NCBI RefSeq assembly: GCF_900172275.1
Contig: NZ_FWFT01000001.1
Location: 558,001 to 622,000 of the forward strand
Source: Pseudooctadecabacter jejudonensis
Lineage (GTDB): Bacteria > Pseudomonadota > Alphaproteobacteria > Rhodobacterales > Rhodobacteraceae
DNA: 64,000 nucleotides
Reading direction: 5' to 3'
Shown here in pieces: positions 43,299 through 51,250 of the stretch. The notes below the pieces were generated by a model. It made no database searches, was not told the origin of the DNA, and worked only from the letters and a program-made list of their open reading frames with translations. Position 1 is the stretch's first letter. Each line of letters opens with the position of its first letter. Position numbers and translations under genes: made by a program.

Positions 43299-43799
43299 AT
43301 GACGGTCAGGGCCGCCCTCACCACAGCCATCACCGGCTGGGCCTTGATGGGCGGCGTGCTGCTGGCCCTGATCGTGGCGGCCACCGCACTGAACGCTGCC
43401 GGTTTTACCGCCAACGCCGTGGCGCGCAGTTGGGACGGTACGGTGTCTGGCGTGCCGGGCTATGAGGACGCGGTGACCATGTTTGTGGGCGTGGCAGGGC
43501 TGGCCATGTTTCCTTACGCCCAGCTGAACCATGCCCATGCGGCCATTGATGTGGTCATGCAATATGCCCCGCCTTGGGCCAGCCGCGCGGTGGCTGTGCT
43601 GTCCGCGCTGCTGATCGCGGCCATAGCGCTTGCCATGGCCTACATGCTGACCCTCGGGACGTTCGAAGTCCGCGCAGACCGCGTTGAAACAACCGTTCTG
43701 GGGTGGCCTGTCTGGGTGTTCATTCCGTTTGCCGTGGTGTCTTGCGTGCTTTGGGCGCTGGCCGCGCTGGTGTCCTTGGGGCGCAGCGATGGAACGTGA
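43299..43799 (+). CDS. TRAP transporter small membrane subunit (DctQ type), second system
   Basis: 166 aa with four membrane segments. YEDAVTMFVGVAGLAMFPYA and LNHAHAAIDVVMQYAPPWAS match the DctQ core, in which the HAxxDVV stretch is typical. It starts 9 bp after the binding protein gene and overlaps the large subunit by 11 bp. Confidence 0.88.
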   Translation: MTVRAALTTAITGWALMGGVLLALIVAATALNAAGFTANAVARSWDGTVSGVPGYEDAVTMFVGVAGLAMFPYAQLNHAHAAIDVVMQYAPPWASRAVAVLSALLIAAIALAMAYMLTLGTFEVRADRVETTVLGWPVWVFIPFAVVSCVLWALAALVSLGRSDGT

Positions 43800-45174
43800 G
43801 CTGATCGGCGTCTGGGGTCTGGCCGCCCTGTTTGTGCTGATCATGCTGCGCATCCCCGTGGCGTTGGCGATGCTGCTGACGGGCGTTGTGGGCACCTTTG
43901 CCCTTAGCCTTGCGTCGCCCTTCATCAAATTCGGCCCCTACCTGCTGCAATTCAAAACCGCCCTGTGGAATTCGGTGGCCAATTATGACCTGTCTGTCAT
44001 TCCACTGTTTATTCTGATGGGATTTTTGGCCGCTGAAACCGGCCTCAGCCGGGATCTGTTCCAAGGCATCAGCGCGCTGACACGGCGCATTCGTGGCGGG
44101 GTCGCCATGGCCACGATCCTGGCCTGTGGTGGCTTCGGCGCCGTAAGTGGCAGCTCTATCGCCACGGCCTCCACTATGTCACGCGTCGCCCTGCCCGAGT
44201 TGCGGCGGCTGAACTACAACGAAGGCCTCAGCACCGGCGTGCTGGCCGCAGGCGGCACCTTGGGCATCCTGATCCCGCCCTCCGTCGCTCTGGTGATCTA
44301 TGCCATCGTGGTTGAGGCGCCCATCATCGACATGTTTCAGGCCGCCGTGATCCCCGGCATCCTTGCCGTGGCCCTGTTCCTGATTGTCATCCGCATCCGC
44401 GTGTCCCGCGCCCCGGCGCTGGCCCCCGCAGCCCCCCCAATGACCCGCGCAGAGGTCCGCACGGCCACCCGCCGTCTGATCCCTGTGGGCCTGATCTTTG
44501 GCAGCATCATCGCGGGTCTCGGCCTTGGCCTGTTCACCCCCACCCCTGCCGCCGCCATCGGTGTCTTTCTGATCGCGGTCTATGGCGTTGTTCTGCGCCT
44601 GATCGGGGCCGATGGCGCGCTGACGTGGCCACGCCTGAAACGCGCTGTGCTTGCCACGGCAAACACGGCCTCGATGATCTACTTCATCCTGTTTTCCGCT
44701 GACATCCTCAAAGGGTTCTTTGCGCGCACGGGCCTGCCCGCGGCCCTGTCCGATTGGGCCGCAGCCTCGACCCTCGATCCGTTCCTGATCTTGATGGCGA
44801 TGCTGGTGATCCTGATCATCCTGGGCTGTTTTCTGGAAAGCCTGTCGATGATCCTTGTGGTCGTGCCGTTCTTCTGGCCAGTTCTTGTGGCCCTGAACGG
44901 CGGCGAATTTGTCCCCGCCGACAGCGCGGCCTTCGGGATGAGCACCGATGATCTTCGGATCTGGTTCGGCATATTGGCCCTTGTGGTGGTGGAACTTGGG
45001 CTGATCACACCGCCCGTGGGCCTCAATGTCTTTGTCATCAAATCCTTCTCACCGCACACCCCGCTGGGCGTGATCTTCAAAGGCGTCGCACCCTTCTTCG
45101 CGATTGAGCTGGCGCGCGTGGCCCTTATCCTCGCCCTGCCCATCCTGTGCCTCGCCCTTCCGCGCCTGCTCTAG
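43789..45174 (+). CDS. TRAP transporter large permease subunit (DctM type), second system
   Basis: 461 aa from MERELIGVWG; the longer upstream frame is shadow of the small-subunit gene. Motifs: SVIPLFILMGFLAAETGLSR, ATILACGGFGAVSGSS, GGTLGILIPPSVALVIYAIV, GLGLFTPTPAAAIGVFL and LGLITPPVGLNVFVIKSF. About 12 membrane segments. Belongs with the binding protein and small subunit upstream. Confidence 0.93.
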   Translation: MERELIGVWGLAALFVLIMLRIPVALAMLLTGVVGTFALSLASPFIKFGPYLLQFKTALWNSVANYDLSVIPLFILMGFLAAETGLSRDLFQGISALTRRIRGGVAMATILACGGFGAVSGSSIATASTMSRVALPELRRLNYNEGLSTGVLAAGGTLGILIPPSVALVIYAIVVEAPIIDMFQAAVIPGILAVALFLIVIRIRVSRAPALAPAAPPMTRAEVRTATRRLIPVGLIFGSIIAGLGLGLFTPTPAAAIGVFLIAVYGVVLRLIGADGALTWPRLKRAVLATANTASMIYFILFSADILKGFFARTGLPAALSDWAAASTLDPFLILMAMLVILIILGCFLESLSMILVVVPFFWPVLVALNGGEFVPADSAAFGMSTDDLRIWFGILALVVVELGLITPPVGLNVFVIKSFSPHTPLGVIFKGVAPFFAIELARVALILALPILCLALPRLL

Positions 45175-45215
45175 CCATCCTTTACGCCACGTCGCAGCAC
45201 CGCTAGCCTGCCCCG

Positions 45216-46547
45216 ATGACCTTTGCAGAGCAGATCAACGCCGCCCTTTTCGCAGACCCCGCGTTGCCCGAAACACCGCCCGTCGCTGTAACGGGCACGG
45301 GCGAATTGCCCTCCTGCTTTGCCACGTCCGATTTTGCAGTGGCCACGGTCAGCGCAGCGGCTGGCGAACTTGCTGCCCTCAGGGGCGATGACGCAGCATC
45401 CGTCAACCGCCGCCACGCGCTGATGTGGTTTGATATGACGCTCCGCCCGCAAGGCTGGACGCTTCCCAACCTGTGGGATCCGATCGCGGGCGATTATGCC
45501 ACCGCAGACGGCTGGATCCGCCTGCACACCAACGCCCCCCACCACTGCGCCGCCGCGCTGTCCGTGCTGGGCTGCGACCTTGACCGTGCAGCGGTGGCGA
45601 AAATCGTCGCAAACTGGACGGCAGAGGACCTTGAAACCGCAGTGGTGGCGGCCAAAGGCTGTGCTGCGGCCATGCGTCCCGCCGAAGACTGGGCGCACCA
45701 TCCCCAAGGCAAGGCCGTCGCAGCAGAGCCCTTGATGGATTGGACCGTCACTGCCACCGACGCAGCCCCGGTCGCGCTTCATGGCGTCAAGATCCTCGAT
45801 CTGACCCGTGTGCTGGCGGGCCCCGTTGCGACGCGCCTTCTGGCGGGGTTCGGCGCGGATGTGCTGCGGATTGATCCGCCCAGCTGGGACGAACCAGGCG
45901 TCGTGCCTGAGGTAACATTGGGCAAACGCTGTGCTGGTCTTGACCTGACACAGCCTGACGACCGCGCCACATTTGAGGCGCTGGTACGTGGCGCTGACGT
46001 CATGGTCCACGGCTACCGCCGCGACGCGCTGGCAGGCATGGGCTACAACCGCGACGCCCTGCGCCGCCTCAACCCACATTTGATAGACGTGAGCCTGAAT
46101 GCCTACGGCAACACCGGCCCTTGGGCCAACCGGCGCGGGTTCGACAGCCTGGTGCAGATGAGCAGCGGGATCGCCCACACCGGCATGATCACCGCCGGCG
46201 CGAACACCCCCCGCCCCCTGCCCGTGCAGGCCTTGGATCACGGCACGGGGTATCTGATCGCGGCGTGCGTGCTGCGGGCCCTGAGGTTGCGGGGCGCCAC
46301 TGGCACCTGCACCTCTGCGCGGCTGTCCTTGGCGCGGGTGGCGCATCTGCTGGCCTCAGGCGGCACGCGACCTTACGCAGGTGAGGCGCTGGAAGAGACC
46401 GCACAGGACCTTTCGCCCACGATCGAAACCACCGTTTGGGGCACGGCGCAACGCATTCACTTTCCCATCGTGACAGGTGTCACGCAGGCCCATTGGCCGC
46501 ATCCCGCAGGCCCGCTGCGCCGACATCGCGCCACTTGGGCCCCCTGA
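45216..46547 (+). CDS. CaiB/BaiF (class III) CoA-transferase with permuted domain order
   Basis: 443 aa. The normal N-terminal start of CaiB/BaiF proteins, GVKILDLTRVLAGPVATRLL with GFGADVLRID, appears here only at about residue 190. VHGYRRDALAGMGYNRDALR and SLNAYGNTGPWANRRGFDSL follow. The first 185 residues (DGWIRLHTNAPHHCAAALSV, AMRPAEDWAHHPQGKAVA) look like the part that normally comes after that core. So the chain appears circularly permuted. It would move CoA onto the acid imported by the TRAP system just upstream. Confidence 0.85.
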   Translation: MTFAEQINAALFADPALPETPPVAVTGTGELPSCFATSDFAVATVSAAAGELAALRGDDAASVNRRHALMWFDMTLRPQGWTLPNLWDPIAGDYATADGWIRLHTNAPHHCAAALSVLGCDLDRAAVAKIVANWTAEDLETAVVAAKGCAAAMRPAEDWAHHPQGKAVAAEPLMDWTVTATDAAPVALHGVKILDLTRVLAGPVATRLLAGFGADVLRIDPPSWDEPGVVPEVTLGKRCAGLDLTQPDDRATFEALVRGADVMVHGYRRDALAGMGYNRDALRRLNPHLIDVSLNAYGNTGPWANRRGFDSLVQMSSGIAHTGMITAGANTPRPLPVQALDHGTGYLIAACVLRALRLRGATGTCTSARLSLARVAHLLASGGTRPYAGEALEETAQDLSPTIETTVWGTAQRIHFPIVTGVTQAHWPHPAGPLRRHRATWAP

Positions 46548-46572
46548 CACCGGCCCTCCCCCCAAAACGCAA

Positions 46573-46599
46573 AACGCCCGGGCCAAAGGCCCAGGCGTT
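46573..46599. terminator. Bidirectional terminator, CoA-transferase / OmpA-family gene
   Basis: AACGCCCGGGCC-AAA-GGCCCAGGCGTT, a 12-bp stem with one mismatch and a 3-nt loop, between convergent genes. A-rich sequence to the left supplies a U-run for the minus-strand transcript. Confidence 0.9.
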
Positions 46600-46619
46600 C
46601 CGCAAGTCGTTGTGCCAGA

Positions 46620-47861
46620 TCAAATGTCTTCGAGGATCACATCGAAATCAACGCGGCTGTTGCTTTTGCCTGCGACGGGGCGCGGCTCGGACGGGGCGCC
46701 GATGATCAGCTGATCCGCCGGGAAGCCCTCATTGACCAGACGGGTCATCAGCACGACAGCCCGCAGACGGCCGACCGATGTGTCTTCAGCCGCGCGTGGG
46801 TCGTCGTTGAACAGACCCACGATGCGCAAACGCGCCTCGGGGCAGTTGGATGCGATGGACGCCAGACGGGTGGCCAAGGCCAGATCGCCATTGCCGATTG
46901 TCAACGCGCGCGGTGCATATTCAATCGACGTGCCCTGCACAGCGGCCTGCAGTTGCGACACGCAGGCGGCCACACGGAAATTGGTGCCCGGCGTGGTGAA
47001 GGACGGCGTGGTAAAGCTGGCCTGCTGCACGGTCTCGATCACCGAGAATTCCACGCGGCGATCATAATAGGACCGCGGCTGCGGCCCGCTGACCAACGAC
47101 GGCGTCCCGTCCCCACGACCCACAGCGGTGAACAGCGCCGGATCAATGCCCGCGCTGGCGATGCGGGCGACAACAACCTCGGCCCGTTCCAGGCTCAGAC
47201 GTTGGTTGACCGCGGGATTGCCCGACGGATCGGAGTGGCCCTCGACCTGGATGGTCACGCCAGGGCACTGCTGGGCCAAAACCCCCAGCAAACGGGCCTG
47301 TTCGATGCCGCCTGCCTCTGCCGTGATCCCACCGGAGGGGAAATAGACGCGCATTTGCGAAGAGAGCGATTTCAAATCATCAATGCACTGCCTGTCGCGG
47401 GCCAGATTGGCCTGTGCTGAATTGAAGAAATCCGCGCCCAGTGGCTGGGCCTGAGGCTGGGCTTGGGGTGCCGCAGCGGGGGCCGCAACCTCTGGCACCG
47501 CCTGCGTTTCCTGCCCTGTGTTCACCGCAAAGCCAATGTTGCGCGACACAGACACCTCTTCGGTTCCCTCCAGCCCTGCATTGCTTTGATCCAAAAGCGC
47601 GGCCAGCTGTTGGGCCACGTTTTCCGGCGCAGTTACAGGTTGGGCCAAGGGCTGCGCGGCAGGTTGGACCGCCGGTGTCGTTTCAACAGCGGCCAAAGCG
47701 GCAGCAGCCGAGTTTTCAGTCGGTGCGACAGGCGCCACTTGCGCGGCTGTGTCCTGATCCCCGTCAAATGAAATGTTGATCCGGTCCAGAAAACCGGACC
47801 CGACGGCAAGAATCGCCACGGTCGGTGCGACCCATGGCAAATGCTTCATAAAAGTGCTCAT
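46620..47861 (-). CDS. OmpA-family peptidoglycan-associated protein
   Basis: 413 aa. An N-terminal hydrophobic anchor (about residues 8-24) is followed by a long Ala/Pro/Gln-rich linker (to about 145). Then comes an OmpA C-terminal domain with TIQVEGHSDPSGNPAVNQRL, SLERAEVVVARIASAGI and YYDRRVEFSVI. A further OmpA-like segment continues from about 300 (RLRIVGLFNDDPRAAEDTSV, LRAVVLMTRLVNEGFPADQL), suggesting a second, degenerate copy. It probably anchors the inner membrane to peptidoglycan. GGGGGA precedes the ATG; a second ATG is at codon 5. Confidence 0.85.
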   Translation of the reverse strand: MSTFMKHLPWVAPTVAILAVGSGFLDRINISFDGDQDTAAQVAPVAPTENSAAAALAAVETTPAVQPAAQPLAQPVTAPENVAQQLAALLDQSNAGLEGTEEVSVSRNIGFAVNTGQETQAVPEVAAPAAAPQAQPQAQPLGADFFNSAQANLARDRQCIDDLKSLSSQMRVYFPSGGITAEAGGIEQARLLGVLAQQCPGVTIQVEGHSDPSGNPAVNQRLSLERAEVVVARIASAGIDPALFTAVGRGDGTPSLVSGPQPRSYYDRRVEFSVIETVQQASFTTPSFTTPGTNFRVAACVSQLQAAVQGTSIEYAPRALTIGNGDLALATRLASIASNCPEARLRIVGLFNDDPRAAEDTSVGRLRAVVLMTRLVNEGFPADQLIIGAPSEPRPVAGKSNSRVDFDVILEDI

Positions 47862-48194
47862 TTTTCCCCCAAAGTTCTGTCTCGGGCCGCTTACGCGGCT
47901 TTTCGGCCACGGTGCAGCTTATGCGGCCTATATCTGGACTTTGGCATGATATCTTGTGTTCAGGCTAGTCTGAACATCAAGATTTTCGAAGTTATCCACA
48001 GATTTGTCCCATATTTACACACATGGTCCTGCACGGCGGATCGGCAGATTGTTGCAAAACCGCAGCGACTTTGGCCCCGCCATATTTGCGCCACATTTGC
48101 GCCCGCTTTTGACCACACAGCGCTGTTTGCCTGTCCATAAGGCCCAAAAAACAGGGCCAAGGCAGTGTACTGGCAGCAACAAAGGAGCGGTGAA
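47862..48194. other. Divergent gap with palindrome and a lone DnaA box
   Basis: 333 bp between the OmpA-family gene (minus) and a 38-aa ORF (plus). It contains the 18-bp palindrome at 47958-47975 and an exact TTATCCACA at 47992-48000. Repeated TTTGCGCC-like stretches (near 48086-48105) occur. No other frame is convincing. Both promoters should lie here. Confidence 0.5.
47958..47975. promoter_or_regulatory. Near-perfect 18-bp palindrome, operator-like
   Basis: GTTCAGGCTAGTCTGAAC: six-base arms GTTCAG/CTGAAC are perfect and 16 of 18 positions are symmetric. It lies 97 bp upstream of the OmpA-family gene. The GTTC/GAAC arms are inverted, so this is not the direct-repeat LexA box. Confidence 0.55.
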
Positions 48195-48311
48195 ATGCCG
48201 ACCCAACCGACCCCATCCACGCCCGCAAAACCAGCCCCCCCCAAAGGTGGCACCAAGCGCGCGCCAACCACGCCCAAACCGGTGGTCTTCAAAGATTTCG
48301 CCAGCATTTAG
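48195..48311 (+). CDS. 38-aa Pro/Lys-rich small protein
   Basis: Short ORF with a good Shine-Dalgarno (AAAGGAG) 8 bp before the ATG. The protein is rich in Pro, Thr, Lys and Ala and ends VVFKDFASI. Composition and codon use match the neighbouring genes. A spaced leader on one side and free sequence on the other suggest its own transcript. I do not know a function; the conserved-looking hydrophobic end might be a binding motif. Confidence 0.55.
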   Translation: MPTQPTPSTPAKPAPPKGGTKRAPTTPKPVVFKDFASI

Positions 48312-48448
48312 GCGCCACCCCCGTTAACGCCCCCGCCGCCTTCCCCTCCCCCTCAAGGCGGCGGGACCTACCGCTGGGGGACGCGGCGTCGCGCACCCTG
48401 CTCGCCCGTCCTCTGGCGCTTTTTTCGAGATCTTAGTACCCTTGGGGC

Positions 48449-48772
48449 ATGAGTGAGATTTCGACCATCCGCAACCTCGGCCCTGCCATGCAGGAGGCGT
48501 TCAATGCCGTGGGCATCATGACCGCCGAACACCTGGCTGAAATGGGCGCGGACGCCGCCTATGCCCGCCTTCTGGAAAATGGCCACCGTCCCCATTTCAT
48601 AGGCTATTATGTGATCCACATGGGGTTGCAGGGACGTCCGTGGAATGACTGCAAGGGGGAGGAAAAGAAGGCCCTGCGCCGCAGTTTTGATGCCCTGAAA
48701 GCCCGCCACTTCAACACCGAAAAATCCGAACTTGATGCGTTCATGGATGAAATCGGGCTGGTTCAGAAATGA
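48449..48772 (+). CDS. TfoX C-terminal domain protein
   Basis: 107 aa matching the TfoX/Sxy C-terminal helix-hairpin-helix-like domain: ISTIRNLGPAMQEAFNAVGI, ADAAYARLLENGHRPHFIGY and ALRRSFDALKARHF. The N-terminal TfoX domain is absent, as in many stand-alone alphaproteobacterial proteins. A link to competence is uncertain. The DUF4112 gene starts 40 bp after it. Confidence 0.88.
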   Translation: MSEISTIRNLGPAMQEAFNAVGIMTAEHLAEMGADAAYARLLENGHRPHFIGYYVIHMGLQGRPWNDCKGEEKKALRRSFDALKARHFNTEKSELDAFMDEIGLVQK

Positions 48773-48812
48773 CATCGCACGGAACCCGCTGGCGCGCCGC
48801 AGGTTGGGCCAT

Positions 48813-49208
48813 ATGACCGAAAACGACATCGACATTGAACAACTGGAACGGTTGGCCACCCGCATGGACGCGCTGTTTCGCGTGCCGGGCACCACCATCG
48901 ATGTGGGGCTTGATGCGGTCCTTGGTCTGGTGCCGGTGGTGGGCGATGCGCTGGCGCTGGCCCCGTCGATCTATATCTACCAACAAGGCCACCGCGCCGG
49001 CGTGCCCAGCACCACCAAGGGGCGGATGTTGGCCAATATCGGCATCGACTGGCTGATCGGGTCCATCCCTCTGGTCGGTGACATCTTCGACATCGGCTAT
49101 AAAAGCAAACTGCGCAATGTGGCCTTGATCCGTCAGCATCTTGAAGCGACAGGCAGGCTTCCGCCCAACGCGGCCCCCGCCCTTCCGAAAGACCCAAGCC
49201 CCCGTTAG
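48813..49208 (+). CDS. DUF4112 membrane protein
   Basis: 131 aa from MTENDIDIEQLERLATRMDA. DUF4112 signature: LDAVLGLVPVVGDALALAPS, then NIGIDWLIGSIPLVGDIFDI and YKSKLRNVALIRQHLE. Two re-entrant or membrane-spanning hairpins are likely. Function unknown. The longer frame upstream overlaps the TfoX-C gene and is rejected. Confidence 0.88.
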   Translation: MTENDIDIEQLERLATRMDALFRVPGTTIDVGLDAVLGLVPVVGDALALAPSIYIYQQGHRAGVPSTTKGRMLANIGIDWLIGSIPLVGDIFDIGYKSKLRNVALIRQHLEATGRLPPNAAPALPKDPSPR

Positions 49209-49243
49209 ACGTATCGGCGCCCCCCTGTCGTCTCGGATCGCCC

Positions 49244-49729
49244 ATGCGCCTCGCCCAGCCCCTTATCCTGCCCCTCATCCTGACACTCGCCGCCTGTGCC
49301 ACAGCGCCTCAGGCCCCGCCCGCGCCTGCGCCGGTCGCCCTTTATCCCGGCGAGACACCGCAAATGCGCGCGCTGATCGTGAAATACGCCGCCATCCACG
49401 ACATCCCCGAAGACCTGCTGCATGCGGTCATCCAACGCGAAAGCGACTACCGCGCGGACGCGCGCAACGGCCCCTATTGGGGGGTGATGCAGATCCTGCC
49501 CGAAACCGCGCGCGGCATGGGTTTTACAGGTCAGCCTGCGGACCTTTTGGATGCCGAAACCAGCCTGATCTACGCGGGCCGCTATTTGCGGGGCGCGTGG
49601 CTGCTGTCAGATGGCGACATCCAGACGGCTGTCATGTGGTACGCCCGCGGCTATTATTATGAGGCCCGCGACCGCTGCATGTTGATTGAGACCGGCCTGC
49701 GCACCCGCGAAGTCCGCCGCGACTGCTAG
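49244..49729 (+). CDS. Lytic transglycosylase lipoprotein (SLT domain)
   Basis: 161 aa. Lipoprotein signal LILTLAACATAP (Cys18). The SLT core is LLHAVIQRESDYRADARNG, with the catalytic glutamate in RES, then GVMQILPETARGMGF, AGRYLRGAWL and VMWYARGYYYEARDRC. It cleaves peptidoglycan to anhydro-muropeptides. It is short for the family, a minimal catalytic domain. The stop codon is part of a 19-bp tandem duplication. Confidence 0.88.
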   Translation: MRLAQPLILPLILTLAACATAPQAPPAPAPVALYPGETPQMRALIVKYAAIHDIPEDLLHAVIQRESDYRADARNGPYWGVMQILPETARGMGFTGQPADLLDAETSLIYAGRYLRGAWLLSDGDIQTAVMWYARGYYYEARDRCMLIETGLRTREVRRDC

Positions 49730-49758
49730 CGAGCAGTGCGACTGCTAGCGGGCACTGC
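49721..49758 (+). repeat. 19-bp tandem duplication at the end of the transglycosylase gene
   Basis: GACTGCTAGC followed by GAGCAGTGC, repeated with two substitutions at 49740-49758 and partly a third time (ACTGCCAGC). The first unit carries the gene's last codons and stop TAG, so the second unit offers a backup stop in the same register only if shifted. Slippage-prone. Confidence 0.7.
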
Positions 49759-49782
49759 AACTGCCAGCATGGTGTTCGGTGC

Positions 49783-50607
49783 CTAGCGTTTCAGCACCGC
49801 AACCGCGATCCCGCCCAGCACCACGGCCCCCGCGATGACAATCTGCACTGTGATAACCTCCCCCAGAACCAAGGCACCTGCGACCAAGGCGATGACCGGC
49901 ACGCTTAACTGTGCGACGGCGCCGGTGGTGGCCGCGATCTGTGGCAGCACACGGTACCACAGCGCATAGCCCAGCCCACTGGTCACCGCGCCGCAGACCA
50001 CCGCAACCCCCACGCCCCACAGGGACCATCCGGCCCCCAAGACCATCAACAGGGCCGCGACGGGGGCCAATAAAACAAAGCTCCACGCCATATCGCCAAG
50101 GGGGTCCCGCGATCCGCGTCCGCGCAGGGAAAACACGCCCCAGCCTATGCCCGACAGCACCATGAACGCGCAGCCGACAGGGTCCAGCGCCAGCGCCTCG
50201 GACGGCCACAACACCCACGCCAGCCCTGCCATTGCCAGCGCCATGCCAACCAGCTGACGCGGCGTCGGGGCCACCCCAGACAAGGCCGATCCCGCAAACA
50301 TCGTCACCTGCACGACCCCAAACAAAATGAGAGCTCCCACCCCCGACGGCAATGTCAGATACGCCACCGAGAACGGCACCAGATAGACCAACAGCGCCCC
50401 CGCTGACGTCATCCGCGCGCGGTCCAGCACCGGCCAGACAGCCCCGCGCAGGCTGACCAAAAGCGCCAGCATCGCCGCACCGCTGGCCAACCGCAGCCCC
50501 GAAAACAACACCGGATCCATGCCAAAGACGTCAATGCCCGCACGGCTCAGCACCGAATTGGCCGCGAAATTGACCATCACCAACGTAATCAGCAAAAACA
50601 GGGTCAT
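49783..50607 (-). CDS. EamA/DMT-family exporter
   Basis: 274 aa with ten predicted membrane segments in two EamA halves. The first includes VNFAANSVLSRAGIDVFGMD and LRLASGAAMLALLVSL. The second ends VAQLSVPVIALVAGALVLGE, the usual EamA signature. Probable metabolite or amino-acid exporter; substrate not predictable. Transcribed away from ndk's terminator, alone. Confidence 0.9.
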   Translation of the reverse strand: MTLFLLITLVMVNFAANSVLSRAGIDVFGMDPVLFSGLRLASGAAMLALLVSLRGAVWPVLDRARMTSAGALLVYLVPFSVAYLTLPSGVGALILFGVVQVTMFAGSALSGVAPTPRQLVGMALAMAGLAWVLWPSEALALDPVGCAFMVLSGIGWGVFSLRGRGSRDPLGDMAWSFVLLAPVAALLMVLGAGWSLWGVGVAVVCGAVTSGLGYALWYRVLPQIAATTGAVAQLSVPVIALVAGALVLGEVITVQIVIAGAVVLGGIAVAVLKR

Positions 50608-50629
50608 CGGGGTGGCCTTTCAAAACAAA

Positions 50630-50657
50630 GGCCCCGCCGGATCTCTCCGACGGGGCC
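50630..50657 (-). terminator. Intrinsic terminator of ndk
   Basis: GGCCCCGCCGG (50630-50640) pairs with CCGACGGGGCC (50647-50657), loop ATCTCT. On the minus strand TTTGTTTTG follows, as expected after ndk. Confidence 0.85.
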
Positions 50658-50679
50658 CTGACTTCAAACGCTAATGCGC

Positions 50680-51102
50680 TTAGCCGACCAGCTCAAGACC
50701 GGAGAAGAAGAACGCGATTTCTTCCGCAGCCGTCTCAGGCGCGTCGGACCCGTGAACGGAGTTTTCGCCGATGGACAGAGCGAATTCTTTGCGGATCGTG
50801 CCGTCAGCGGCGTCGGCTGGGTTCGTGGCCCCCATCACTTCACGGTTCTTTGCGATGGCGTCTTCGCCTTCCAGAACCTGCACGACGATCGGCTCGGAGA
50901 TCATGAACTCACACAGCTCATCAAAGAACGGGCGCTCAGAGTGCACACCGTAGAACTGCTGCGCCTGTGCCAGCGTCAGCTGGATGCGCTTGGAGGCGAC
51001 GATGCGCAGACCGGCCTCTTCGAACTTGGCCACGATCTGGCCAGTCAGGTTGCGCTTGGTGGCGTCGGGTTTGATGATGGAGAACGTACGCTGAATAGCC
51101 AT
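50680..51102 (-). CDS. ndk: Nucleoside diphosphate kinase
   Basis: 140 aa, the family's normal length. [17 protein letters not shown] starts the fold. The active-site histidine is in [20 protein letters not shown] and [20 protein letters not shown] (His near residue 117). It balances NTP pools. Single gene with its own terminator. Confidence 0.97.
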   Translation of the reverse strand: MAIQRTFSIIKPDATKRNLTGQIVAKFEEAGLRIVASKRIQLTLAQAQQFYGVHSERPFFDELCEFMISEPIVVQVLEGEDAIAKNREVMGATNPADAADGTIRKEFALSIGENSVHGSDAPETAAEEIAFFFSGLELVG

Positions 51103-51250
51103 GATAAGACCTCATTGGTTGAATTTGGCGCCTGCTAACATGGGGTGCCGCCGTTGAAAAGCGGCGTTTTGGGACAAGACGGGGCCGCGGCCACCATTGT
51201 GGGGCCAGCCCCCCTTTTCTGTCGTCACCACAACAGGCGCAATTGGCTTA

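Noticed and set aside
47992-48000. DnaA box TTATCCACA as a sign of a replication origin
   Set aside because: Single exact box, no cluster, no AT-rich unwinding region and no dnaA, hemE or parAB nearby.
49721-49770. Possible CRISPR-like or satellite array
   Set aside because: Only two and a half 19-bp units in direct contact with no spacers.
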